From contig NZ_QMKK01000025.1 of NCBI RefSeq assembly GCF_003287875.1, positions 379,501 to 443,500 of the forward strand: DNA of 64,000 nt, given 5' to 3'. Positions 31,185 to 38,882 of this stretch are shown here, piece after piece (positions within the stretch are counted from its first letter, which is position 1; each line of letters opens with the position of its first letter). Source of the stretch: Martinezella tropici. GTDB taxonomy: Bacteria > Pseudomonadota > Alphaproteobacteria > Rhizobiales > Rhizobiaceae. The notes below the pieces were generated by a model. That model did not search any database. It was not told the DNA's origin and saw only the letters and a list, made by a program, of their open reading frames with translations. A program made the position numbers and the translations under genes.

Positions 31185-32258
31185 TCACCCCGCCGGAGCG
31201 ACGGTCTGTTCGATGGGTTTCGGCTGCCGCATGAGAAGAGCCTGCATCGGCCGCTCGAAGAATTTGAGAAGCACCACCGAGATCCCAATCGTGCAAAGCG
31301 TGACCACCGCCAATATGCCCGTCACGAAGGGTAGGGAGAGGTGCTTGCCGAGCAGCTTGAGCGGAAGCTGCAGCGTGTAGGGATGGATGAGGTAAAGCGA
31401 GTAGGACGCATCTCCCAGCAGAACCAGAATGGCCCATATTTTCCCCGATGGCATCCGCATGAGCAGGAAGCCCGAGACGAGCAGGACGGCGAACAGGCTT
31501 GAGGCGAAAAGACTGGGGCCGGCGAATGTCACGATGAAGAAATGAGCCCCGCAGGCCAGAAGAACGAGCAGGACGGCGGCGACATTCGATCCGTTCCTGA
31601 AGGTACTGTATGCCGAATATGCCTTATGAAGCATCATGCCGAGAACGAATTCGATCAAGATCGGATTTGTATAGAAACGCCATTCGACGGATCCCTCCGG
31701 CCAAATCTCATGCAGCGCGATCAGGAAGAGAACGGCCGCGGAGGCGAACCAGGTTGCCCTGGCGCCAAAGATCAGGCAGGCGCCGTAAATTATGTAGAAG
31801 AACACCTCGTAACAAAGCGTCCAGCCCAGGAAAAGGATCGGCTGCACGGCACCGCCGGTTTTCTGATAGGGAACGAAAAGAAGAGATTTGACGATCGTTT
31901 CCACGGTCACGATCGTCGAATTGAGCAGGCTGGGTTTCACAAGCGCAATCAGGACGACCACGAATGTCAGCAGCCAGTAGAGCGGAACGATCCTGGAAAT
32001 CCGCTTGCGAGCGAAATAGACGAGTCCGCGCGCCGGGTCGGACGAGTAGCTGATGATGAAGCCGCTAAGAACGAAGAAAACGTCGACGCCGGTTGCGCCC
32101 ATGAAGAAATAATTGCGATCGAGATGGTATTCGATCGCAAGGCCGCTTCCGAAATGGAAGAGAACGACGGAAAAGGCGGCCACGAACCGGAGAAACTGGA
32201 GGGAATCCAATTGTCTCGAGTTCGACCGCTGAATGGAAAGCGTCTGTTCGTTAATCAT
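31185..32258 (-). CDS. Membrane acyltransferase (acyltransferase 3 family)
   Basis: 357 residues, about ten helices. It has the AT-3 hallmark LDSLQFLRFVAAFSVVLFHFGSG (catalytic His) and TGVDVFFVLSGFIISYSSD, followed by RISRIVPLYWLLT. Such proteins (OafA/ExoZ/NodX-like) transfer acetyl or other acyl groups to extracellular polysaccharide or lipopolysaccharide. The ATG at 32258 lies inside the end of the SGNH hydrolase gene (8-nt overlap), so the two are translationally coupled. Target glycan unknown. Confidence 0.9.
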   Translation of the reverse strand: MINEQTLSIQRSNSRQLDSLQFLRFVAAFSVVLFHFGSGLAIEYHLDRNYFFMGATGVDVFFVLSGFIISYSSDPARGLVYFARKRISRIVPLYWLLTFVVVLIALVKPSLLNSTIVTVETIVKSLLFVPYQKTGGAVQPILFLGWTLCYEVFFYIIYGACLIFGARATWFASAAVLFLIALHEIWPEGSVEWRFYTNPILIEFVLGMMLHKAYSAYSTFRNGSNVAAVLLVLLACGAHFFIVTFAGPSLFASSLFAVLLVSGFLLMRMPSGKIWAILVLLGDASYSLYLIHPYTLQLPLKLLGKHLSLPFVTGILAVVTLCTIGISVVLLKFFERPMQALLMRQPKPIEQTVAPAG

Positions 32259-33318
32259 GGGGGCCCCAATCCGCTCTGATAGCTTGTTCCAACAAGGTTG
32301 CCATTGCCGCATTGGTGCTGCGGCTTGGATGCCAATCGCATCCGAAGTCCTTCGGTTTGACGCGTAAATTCAGATATCGCAGGCGGGTCTCGCCTTTCGC
32401 GGCGCTCGCCTGGACGGCGGCCTGGATTGCTTTCTCGGCCACATCGAAGTCCTTCTGGGACATCATCGGACCGAGCGCGGCGTAGAGATACGCCTTTGGA
32501 TACTGAGATCTGAGCTTGAAGACGAGCTTGACGTATTCCTCGATGAAATCGCCGGGATTCCTGTTGTCCGAAAAATCGTTCGTCCCGAGATTGACGACCA
32601 CCGCGGAAACGCGCTCGTCAGGGAGAGCGGGTGCGCCCTTTCTCAAGGGCGTCACACTGTCGATGACATCAAGCATGGTTTTCGCGTTCTTGCCGGCACG
32701 CGAAAGGCCGATTCCCGAAACGGCGAGGGTCGTAAGTTCCATCCCGAGGCTGCGCGCCGCGACCGCGGCATATGTCAGATATTGATTTTCCGTCCCGGGG
32801 CTGAATTTACACCCGGGACCGACGCCCTCGAGGCCATAGCCTGCGGTAATGGAGTCTCCGATTGCAACCAGCTTTGTGGCCGGTGCTTCCGCGGGAAGGA
32901 ACGACCCATCGGTTTCGGCGGAAACGAATATGGTATCGCCGATCCATCCCTCGGTGCGGCGCGTCACGCGAACCTCATGGGCGCCCTGCGGCAAGGCATC
33001 GGCAAGCTGGTATCGATGCTGCCCCGCTTGCAGATCGAGGCGCTGGGGAACGCCGTCGAGTTCGACCTCAAGGCTATTTTTCCCGGTATCGACGAGGGTG
33101 GCCGAGAGCGACGTGCCTTCGAAACGCAGCGCGAAACCGCTGCCGGGCCAGCCGAAAGCCGCATCGCTGGCGGCGACACGGCCGATCCACTTCGATGGCC
33201 GCTCGATCGTTTCGGCCGCAAAGCTCGGCATGAATGTACATAAACCCAGAAAGAGAGACGCGATCGCGACATGAGTCCTCATGACCGGCCAAGACCGGCG
33301 GCGCGCAATGATGGGCAA
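32251..33318 (-). CDS. Secreted SGNH/GDSL esterase, CE2-like
   Basis: 355 residues. It has a signal peptide (hydrophobic IASLFLGLCTFMPSFAAE), an N-terminal beta-sandwich-like domain (about 40-145) and a SGNH hydrolase domain. The domain has block I AIGDSITAG (nucleophile Ser), block III NLGTND and block V DWHPS (Asp/His). This two-domain order matches carbohydrate esterase family 2 deacetylases. It starts with TTG at 33318 after a strong AGAGG 7 nt upstream; an ATG at 33282 has none. It is coupled to an acyltransferase-3 gene, so both the adding and the removing of acyl groups may be encoded together. Confidence 0.85.
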   Translation of the reverse strand: MPIIARRRSWPVMRTHVAIASLFLGLCTFMPSFAAETIERPSKWIGRVAASDAAFGWPGSGFALRFEGTSLSATLVDTGKNSLEVELDGVPQRLDLQAGQHRYQLADALPQGAHEVRVTRRTEGWIGDTIFVSAETDGSFLPAEAPATKLVAIGDSITAGYGLEGVGPGCKFSPGTENQYLTYAAVAARSLGMELTTLAVSGIGLSRAGKNAKTMLDVIDSVTPLRKGAPALPDERVSAVVVNLGTNDFSDNRNPGDFIEEYVKLVFKLRSQYPKAYLYAALGPMMSQKDFDVAEKAIQAAVQASAAKGETRLRYLNLRVKPKDFGCDWHPSRSTNAAMATLLEQAIRADWGPHD

Positions 33319-33487
33319 TTCATCACCTCTTCGGGCTGCGTCAGATCAATTTGCACTTTAAATTTTCGAGTAGAATCGCAGTTTGATTGCCGCCCGTGTC
33401 TCCCGGCAAAACCGCCAGGACACATGATGGTGCGCACGCCCTGCGTGAACGCTGCCGCACCAACTAACAATCACATGCTGCACTTGG

Positions 33488-33536
33488 GCAACATTGAGAG
33501 AAATGGAGCAACATTGGGACAAATAGGGCGGCATTG
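33488..33536. repeat. Three boxes repeated every 20 bp (GCAACATTG type)
   Basis: GCAACATTG at 33488-33496 and 33508-33516, and GCGGCATTG at 33528-33536, exactly 20 bases apart. The bases between (GAGAAATG, GGACAAATA) are also similar. Near-helical phasing suggests cooperative binding of a regulator. Confidence 0.7.
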
Positions 33537-33705
33537 TGAATTGTCACTATGCCGCACTGCACCATCGATCAGCAATTATGGGCGGCAATCGAAAACGGCA
33601 GCTCTCTTGCCCGCCTGATCGCGATTTCTTGAGAAAAATATTCGCAATTGCCCGTTTCTTTTGCAGTTTTCTACGCTTCCGCGCTGCAATTTTTCTGCGA
33701 TGTAT

Positions 33706-33714
33706 GCAACATTG
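33706..33714 (+). promoter_or_regulatory. Fourth GCAACATTG box, 30 bp before the ABC operon
   Basis: Exact copy of the 9-base box, followed by AATGAA. It lies close to the start of the substrate-binding protein gene (33744). Confidence 0.45.
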
Positions 33715-33743
33715 AATGAACGCTCCAGAAACGGAAGAAAACG

Positions 33744-34517
33744 ATGAACTGGTTGAAGACTGTTGCCGCCGCCGCGCTCGTGCAGGCGGCTTTCCTGCTC
33801 CCCGCCCATGCCGGCGAAAACCTCAAGGCGATCCAGTCGGCCGGTGTCTTCAAGGTCGGCACGGAAGGGACCTATGCGCCCTTCACCTTTCATGATGAAA
33901 GCGGCAAGCTGACCGGTTTCGACGTGGAGATCGCTGAAGCGATCGCCGGAAAGCTCGGCGTCAAGGCGCAGTTCCTGGAAGGCAAGTGGGACGGCCTGAT
34001 CGCCGGCCTCGACGCCAACCGCTACGATGCCGTCATCAACGAAGTCGGCGTTACTGAGGCCCGCAAGAAGAAGTATGACTTCTCCGAGCCCTATATCGCC
34101 TCCAAGGCGGTGCTGATCGTCAAAGAGAGCAACAGTGGCATCAAGGATTTTGCCGATCTCAAGGGCAAGAAAGCGGCGCAGTCGCTGACCAGCAACTTCG
34201 GCAAGCTCGCAACCGAATCCGGCGCCGAACTCGTCGGCACCGACGGCTTCGACCAGTCGATCCAGCTCGTGCTGACCGGCCGCGCCGACGCCACCATCAA
34301 TGACAGCCTCTCCTTCCTCGATTTCAAGAAGCACAAGCCCGATGCGCCGGTGAAGATTGTCGCGCAGCAGTCCAACGCCGATTTCTCTGCCGTCATCATC
34401 CGCAAGGGCGAGCCGGAACTGCTTGCTGCGATCAACAAGGCGCTGGCCGACATCAAGGCCGACGGCACCTATGACAAGATCTCCAAGAAATACTTCGGCC
34501 AGGACGTTTCGAAGTAA
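33744..34517 (+). CDS. Polar amino-acid ABC transporter substrate-binding protein
   Basis: Periplasmic family 3 solute-binding protein, 257 residues. It has a signal peptide (to about AHAG, residue 23), then VFKVGTEGTYAPFTFHDESGKLTGFDVEIAEAI and the WDGLIAGLDANRYDAVINEVGVTEARKKKYDFSEPY signature of the FliY/GlnH group. GGAAG lies before the ATG. First gene of a three-gene importer operon; a strong hairpin follows it. Cystine- or glutamine-type substrate is possible, not proven. Confidence 0.93.
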   Translation: MNWLKTVAAAALVQAAFLLPAHAGENLKAIQSAGVFKVGTEGTYAPFTFHDESGKLTGFDVEIAEAIAGKLGVKAQFLEGKWDGLIAGLDANRYDAVINEVGVTEARKKKYDFSEPYIASKAVLIVKESNSGIKDFADLKGKKAAQSLTSNFGKLATESGAELVGTDGFDQSIQLVLTGRADATINDSLSFLDFKKHKPDAPVKIVAQQSNADFSAVIIRKGEPELLAAINKALADIKADGTYDKISKKYFGQDVSK

Positions 34518-34552
34518 GAAGGCATAGGCAGAGACACCAAACTATGAAAAAG

Positions 34553-34580
34553 ATGCGTCCGGAGTCACCTCCGGACGCAT
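34553..34580 (+). promoter_or_regulatory. Intercistronic hairpin
   Basis: A perfect 12-bp stem (ATGCGTCCGGAG / CTCCGGACGCAT) with a 4-base loop, between the binding-protein and permease genes. No poly-T follows at once (TCTCTT). It likely protects the upstream mRNA 3' end or partly attenuates, giving more binding protein than permease. Confidence 0.7.
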
Positions 34581-34602
34581 TCTCTTATCGAAAGGCTTCT
34601 CC

Positions 34603-35283
34603 TTGGAGCATTGGCTGCAACTGATGTGGGAGTCACTGGGCACGCTGCTTTGGGCAGGGCTCGTCTTCACCATCCCGCTCACCTTGATCACCTTCGTTCT
34701 CGGCCTTCTGCTCGGTCTGCTCACCGCGGTCGTCAGGTTGTTTGCCCCGGCGCCGTTCGTGGCCATCGCCCGCTTCTATGTCTGGGTGATCCGCGGCACG
34801 CCACTTCTGGTGCAGCTCTTCGTCATCTTCTACGGCCTGCCGAGCCTCGGCGTCCTGCTCGACGCTTTTCCCGCCGCCATCATCGGCTTCACGCTAAGTG
34901 TTGGCGCTTATACATCCGAAATCATCCGCGCCGTCATTTCCTCCGTGCCGAAGGGCCAGTGGGAAGCCGCCTATTCGATCGGCATGAACTGGCGCCAGGC
35001 CATGAGCCGTACCATCCTGCCGCAGGCAGCGCGCGTCGCCGTACCGCCGCTATCGAACACCTTCATTTCGCTGGTCAAGGATACGTCGCTCGCCGCAGCC
35101 ATCACCGTGCCCGAGCTGTTTCAGGCCGCGCAGCGCATCGTGGCGACGACCTATGAGCCGCTGATCCTCTATATCGAGGCCGCCATCATCTATCTCGTGC
35201 TCAGCACCTTTCTTTCGACGCTACAGGGCTACCTCGAACGCCGCTTCGCCCGCTCGGGCGGCACGCTGGAGGCACAAGCATGA
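34603..35283 (+). CDS. Amino-acid ABC transporter permease (HisM/GlnP type)
   Basis: 226 residues, about five helices, with the family loop EIIRAVISSVPKGQWEAAYSIGMNWRQAMSRTILPQAARVAVPPLSNTF read around residues 110-160 (EAA motif). The start is TTG at 34603 with AAAGG 7 nt upstream. An ATG eight codons in (34624) overlaps the stop of a 26-codon frame beginning at 34544 (TGATG), so coupled initiation there is an alternative. The end overlaps the ATPase gene by 4 nt. Confidence 0.93.
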   Translation: MEHWLQLMWESLGTLLWAGLVFTIPLTLITFVLGLLLGLLTAVVRLFAPAPFVAIARFYVWVIRGTPLLVQLFVIFYGLPSLGVLLDAFPAAIIGFTLSVGAYTSEIIRAVISSVPKGQWEAAYSIGMNWRQAMSRTILPQAARVAVPPLSNTFISLVKDTSLAAAITVPELFQAAQRIVATTYEPLILYIEAAIIYLVLSTFLSTLQGYLERRFARSGGTLEAQA

Positions 35284-36041
35284 TCGAGCTTTCGCATATC
35301 GAAAAGCGCTTCGGCGACAATGTCATCCTCAAGGATATCAGCCTGACGATCCCCGAGGGAACGGTGACGGCGCTTGTTGGACCTTCGGGTGGCGGCAAGA
35401 GCACGCTGCTTCGCTGCATCAACCTTTTGGAAATCCCAACCGCCGGAACGATCCGCATCGGCGAGGAAACGGCTACCTTCCAGCCAGGCAAGAAGCCGTC
35501 CTGGCAGGATATCCAGAAGATCCGCCGCCAGACGGGCATGGTCTTCCAGAACTTCCAGCTCTTTCCGCATCAGACCGCAATCCAGAACGTCATGGAGGGC
35601 CTGACGACCGTGCTGCGCTGGCCTCAGGACAAGGCCCGCGCCCGCGCCGTCGAGCTTCTGACCAAGGTCGGCATGGCGCACAAGATCGACGCATGGCCCT
35701 CGACGCTCTCGGGCGGCCAGCAACAGCGCGTCGCCATCGCTCGGGCGCTTGCCCCCTCACCGCGCGTGCTGCTTTGCGACGAACCCACTTCGGCACTGGA
35801 TCCTGAACTGGCGGCCGAAGTCGTCGACGTGCTGGGCAAGCTCGCCAATGAGGGCACGACCATGGTCATGGCAACGCACGACCTGCGCTTGGCCTCGAAG
35901 ATCGCCAACAATGTGGTCTTCCTGGAAGCGGGCAACATTGTCGAGACCGGCTCCTCACGCAATATCTTCTCCAACCCTGCACAGGAGCGGACGAAGCAAT
36001 TCATCTCGACACTGAATTCCGGGCTCAGCTACGACATCTGA
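35280..36041 (+). CDS. Amino-acid ABC transporter ATPase
   Basis: 253 residues: Walker A GPSGGGKST (near 34-42), Q-loop MVFQNFQLFPH, signature LSGGQQQRVAIARAL, Walker B VLLCDEPTSALDPE and H-loop MATHDLRLA. It belongs to the polar amino-acid (GlnQ/HisP) type. ATGA overlap with the permease gene. Last gene of the operon. Confidence 0.95.
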   Translation: MIELSHIEKRFGDNVILKDISLTIPEGTVTALVGPSGGGKSTLLRCINLLEIPTAGTIRIGEETATFQPGKKPSWQDIQKIRRQTGMVFQNFQLFPHQTAIQNVMEGLTTVLRWPQDKARARAVELLTKVGMAHKIDAWPSTLSGGQQQRVAIARALAPSPRVLLCDEPTSALDPELAAEVVDVLGKLANEGTTMVMATHDLRLASKIANNVVFLEAGNIVETGSSRNIFSNPAQERTKQFISTLNSGLSYDI

Positions 36042-36061
36042 GCCAGAGCGCAGCGAGCAAC

Positions 36062-36091
36062 CATACACGGTAATCAGACTCCTGACGGGGC
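36062..36091 (+). repeat. Degenerate copy of the 3' part of a structured RNA
   Basis: 26 of 30 bases match 36898-36927 in the same orientation, including TCCTGACGGGGC. The stem is weakened and there is no T-run. It lies just after the amino-acid ABC operon. Confidence 0.65.
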
Positions 36092-36298
36092 GTTCCCAGC
36101 TTTGTTGCGATTTTGCAAAAAGTGACGGAAGCGATAGTCGCCAGACCAGTTGCGCGGCGAGTGCGGCGGATATCTGAAACGCCGATCGGCCTTCGGTTGG
36201 AAAATTGAAAACCCGTGAAACACCATATTCACTACCTTGGCGGGCCATTCGGCGGTCGGTAGGATTCTAATTCTGTTATTACGTCAGGGGCCGATTCG

Positions 36299-36736
36299 TT
36301 GCAGGAACTTCGCCGAACTCCACGCAAGACCAAAAATATGCTGGTCAGTCTCTTCATCATGGTTGCTGGTGCCATATGGAATATCCGGGACGGACTTTAC
36401 GGCTCCTCAACCGCACTAATCACTGGCTGTGTCTTCGCCTTGTGGGCCGTATTTATCGCGTTCAGTTTGATACGCCGTCGGGTTCATGTGATCGTGGGGG
36501 AAGCAGGCTTGGTTGTAAATCGGATGGTAGGCTCACCGGTAGAAATCCGATGGTCGCAGATAGAAATGGCGAAGCTTCCTGAAGGTGCCAGCCCTGCTAT
36601 CATCGCGTGGCGAGAATCGGCGGAAACGAAGCTTAAATATACTGGCGTGTCGCAGCGCATGCTTGGTGAAGAAGGCGCCGAGATGCTTCGCAGCGCGATA
36701 TACGCTGCTCGCCCCGACCTCAATACGCGGCCTTAG
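36299..36736 (+). CDS. Hypothetical membrane protein
   Basis: 145 residues, not recognised. Two hydrophobic helices (about 14-32 and 37-58: MLVSLFIMVAGAIWN and ALITGCVFALWAVFIAFSL) are followed by a cytosolic beta-rich part resembling a small PH-like domain (VHVIVGEAGLVVNRMVGSPVEIRWSQIEMAKLP). Base composition looks closer to 50% GC than its neighbours, which suggests transfer. It is bracketed by two direct copies of a 30-base sequence. TTG at 36299 or ATG at 36338 could be the start; neither has a strong ribosome site. Confidence 0.6.
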   Translation: MQELRRTPRKTKNMLVSLFIMVAGAIWNIRDGLYGSSTALITGCVFALWAVFIAFSLIRRRVHVIVGEAGLVVNRMVGSPVEIRWSQIEMAKLPEGASPAIIAWRESAETKLKYTGVSQRMLGEEGAEMLRSAIYAARPDLNTRP

Positions 36737-36826
36737 TCGTTGGTCGATATATCCTCCTGTAAGGCCTTATCGATGCAAGGCTTGAGTTGACGCTACGCAA
36801 CTTTACGGTTAGCTCTAATGCCATGA

Positions 36827-36936
36827 ACACGGCACTCGTTCTCGTAGTGGTAGGAAGGCGCATGGGCAGGATGGTGTAACCATCCGGCGAAAGCACCCAT
36901 GCGCGGTAAGCAGGCTCCTGACGGGGCCTTTTTTAT
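36827..36936 (+). ncRNA. Structured RNA candidate with terminator (sRNA or leader)
   Basis: A 9-bp stem GCGCATGGG (36858-36866)/CCCATGCGC (36896-36904) encloses a perfect hairpin GGATGG-TGTAA-CCATCC (36869-36885) and the string GGCGAAAG. It is followed by a terminator hairpin. No reading frame fits. The 5' end is a guess. It could be an independent sRNA of the type common in Rhizobiales, or a leader of the downstream Bcr/CflA exporter. Confidence 0.6.
36913..36934 (+). terminator. Rho-independent terminator of the RNA candidate
   Basis: GGCTCC (36913-36918), loop TGAC, GGGGCC (36923-36928), then six T. Confidence 0.8.
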
Positions 36937-37002
36937 TGCCCTGAAAAGAGGGCGCGCCTCGTCAGATCCCCTCGACTTCCCATCCACACGACGGACAAGG
37001 CC

Positions 37003-38247
37003 ATGACGCGCACCGAAAGCCGCATCGACCATTCATCCAAGCAGCCAACCGACCATACGGCGACCGAAAGAGCCGCCGCACCGCCGCGGCTGATAACCCT
37101 CATCCTGCTCTCGGCGCTTGCCGTGCTGCCGGTTAACATGATCCTGCCATCCCTGCCGAAGATGGCAGCGGCATTCCACGCCGATTTCGCTCTCGTAAAT
37201 CTCTCGGTCGCCGGCTTTTCCATTGTCACCGCGTTCCTTGAGGCAATCGGCGGCGCGATATCGGATCGGTTCGGCCGCCGGCCGGTCGTCCTGACGGCGC
37301 TCACGATCTTCATCGTCGCTTCGATCGGCTGCGTTCTCGCTCCGAATATCGGCATCTTCCTGCTGTGCCGCATGATGCAGGCCTGCATTGGACCGTGCTA
37401 TTCCGTGGCCCTGGTCATCATCAAGGAAACATCAGACGAGCGTCAGGCTGCCAGCAAGTTCGGCTATCTCGCCATGGGATGGGCATTGGCGCCGATGGTC
37501 GGCCCGCTGTTCGGCGGTTCGCTGGACGAGCTTTTCGGCTGGCAGGCAAGCTTCGTCCTCCTTGCCATCTTCGGCATCGCCGCCTTCCTTCTGTCCTTGC
37601 GCGAACTGAAAGGATCGAAAGCACCTTCGACGGGTACGCAGAGAAACTATATCGCCTCCTATGGACTTCTTCTGCGTTCTACTCGGTTCTGGGCCTATAC
37701 GCTCTGCATGGCCTGCTCGATGGGCGTGCTCTACATTTTTCTCGGCGGAGCGCCGCTCACGATAGGCGATGCGCTCGGCGGCTCGAGCGCCAAGCTCGGC
37801 TTCTACATGGGCCTCGTTCCGGCCGGCTTCGTTCTGGGCAGCTATCTCGCCGGCCGCTACGGGGCAAGAATTCCGCTCGGTACTATCCTCGTCATCGCGC
37901 GGCTTCTCACTTGTATCGGCCTGTCGGTTGGTCTCAGCTTGTCACTGTCGGGCATGGTCGAGGTTCTGACGCTCTTCGGCCCCTGCATTTTCATCGGCAT
38001 CGGCAACGGGCTGACCATGCCGGCGGCCAATAGCGGCGCCATGTCGGTCAGATCGGATATTGTGGGAACGGCTGCAGGCCTCGCCGCCGCCATGCGGATT
38101 GCTGGCGGCGCGCTCATCGGATCAATAGGTGGGCTGTTCATCGCCCAATCTGCAACGATCCATACGCTTTTCACCCTGATGCTGATCTCCGCAGTGCTTG
38201 CGCTGCTGGCGGCAATCTGGGCAGCCTGGATCGGGAAGCCGAGATAA
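37003..38247 (+). CDS. Bcr/CflA family multidrug MFS exporter
   Basis: 414 residues, twelve helices. TM1 NMILPSLPKMAAAF is typical of Bcr/CflA, with motif A SDRFGRRPVVL after TM2 and motif C-like GWALAPMVGPLFGG in TM5. The N-terminus (first 25 residues) is polar and variable. It starts 67 bases after a terminator hairpin, so its expression might be controlled by read-through. Substrate unknown; the family includes bicyclomycin and chloramphenicol exporters. Confidence 0.9.
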   Translation: MTRTESRIDHSSKQPTDHTATERAAAPPRLITLILLSALAVLPVNMILPSLPKMAAAFHADFALVNLSVAGFSIVTAFLEAIGGAISDRFGRRPVVLTALTIFIVASIGCVLAPNIGIFLLCRMMQACIGPCYSVALVIIKETSDERQAASKFGYLAMGWALAPMVGPLFGGSLDELFGWQASFVLLAIFGIAAFLLSLRELKGSKAPSTGTQRNYIASYGLLLRSTRFWAYTLCMACSMGVLYIFLGGAPLTIGDALGGSSAKLGFYMGLVPAGFVLGSYLAGRYGARIPLGTILVIARLLTCIGLSVGLSLSLSGMVEVLTLFGPCIFIGIGNGLTMPAANSGAMSVRSDIVGTAAGLAAAMRIAGGALIGSIGGLFIAQSATIHTLFTLMLISAVLALLAAIWAAWIGKPR

Positions 38248-38255
38248 TGGCCTGC

Positions 38256-38714
38256 CTAGCCGATGCGCTTGCTCATATGGACAAGAAAGCCGTCTTTCAG
38301 TGGCTCCTCGCGGTCGATCGCATAACCATGTCTGAGATAGAGCTGCACATTCTCGGTAAAGCGCTTGTTGGTGTAGAGCCGGATGTCGTCGACACCGAGT
38401 GTGGCCGCAACCTGCTCGGCATGAATTAACAGTCTCCCGCCGATACCCTTTCCCTGATGGCGCGGCGATACGGCGACGCTCTCGATCAACAGGTGATCCG
38501 AGGCCGGCACCATCTCGATCAACGCCACAAGCTCGCCACCGACGTCCACAAGATCGATGCGATGCTTGCGCACCGCCTCGGCATAATCTGCCATCATCGG
38601 CAACGGTTCGCGGCCGATAAGAGGCACCCACTTGCCATAGGCCTCGCGCGTTAGCGCCCGGATTTTATCAACATCGGCATCGGTCGCCACCCGCAAGGAA
38701 ATCGCTTCCGTCAT
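38256..38714 (-). CDS. GNAT family N-acetyltransferase
   Basis: 152 residues with the acetyl-CoA-binding motif A HLLIESVAVSPRHQGKGIGGRLLIHAE (V-x-P-x2-Q/R-G-x-G-x-G) and motif B LYTNKRFTENVQLYLRHGY. The ATG at 38714 is preceded by two GGAGG-like sequences; upstream frame to 38870 lacks family similarity. Convergent with the Bcr/CflA gene. Substrate unknown. Confidence 0.9.
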   Translation of the reverse strand: MTEAISLRVATDADVDKIRALTREAYGKWVPLIGREPLPMMADYAEAVRKHRIDLVDVGGELVALIEMVPASDHLLIESVAVSPRHQGKGIGGRLLIHAEQVAATLGVDDIRLYTNKRFTENVQLYLRHGYAIDREEPLKDGFLVHMSKRIG

Positions 38715-38882
38715 GCCTCCACCTCCACGGACCTGGCTACGATGATCCGACATGAGAATTATGCGATGCCTTCGTCGCGATCGCGTACAGAGAGCCGACC
38801 TCCGATGCGCGCGAACGAAAGTCACCGCTTCGCGATCGACGGCCCGATCCGGCCGCCTATCGTATCTCAACGAAGCTTGGAT

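Larger units (their letters stand above)
33319..33743. other. Divergent regulatory region with spaced repeats
   Basis: 425 bases between the SGNH gene (minus) and the amino-acid ABC operon (plus). It contains four GCAACATTG-like boxes (next entries). No gene seen. Confidence 0.6.

Noticed and set aside
36092..36897. Integrative element with att sites
   Set aside because: No integrase, and the intact RNA copy is on the wrong side for classical 3'-end integration; kept only as a possible interpretation.
36858..36934. Guanidine-II (mini-ykkC) riboswitch before an exporter
   Set aside because: The hairpins do not end in ACGA/ACGG tetraloops on their stems, and the overall layout differs.
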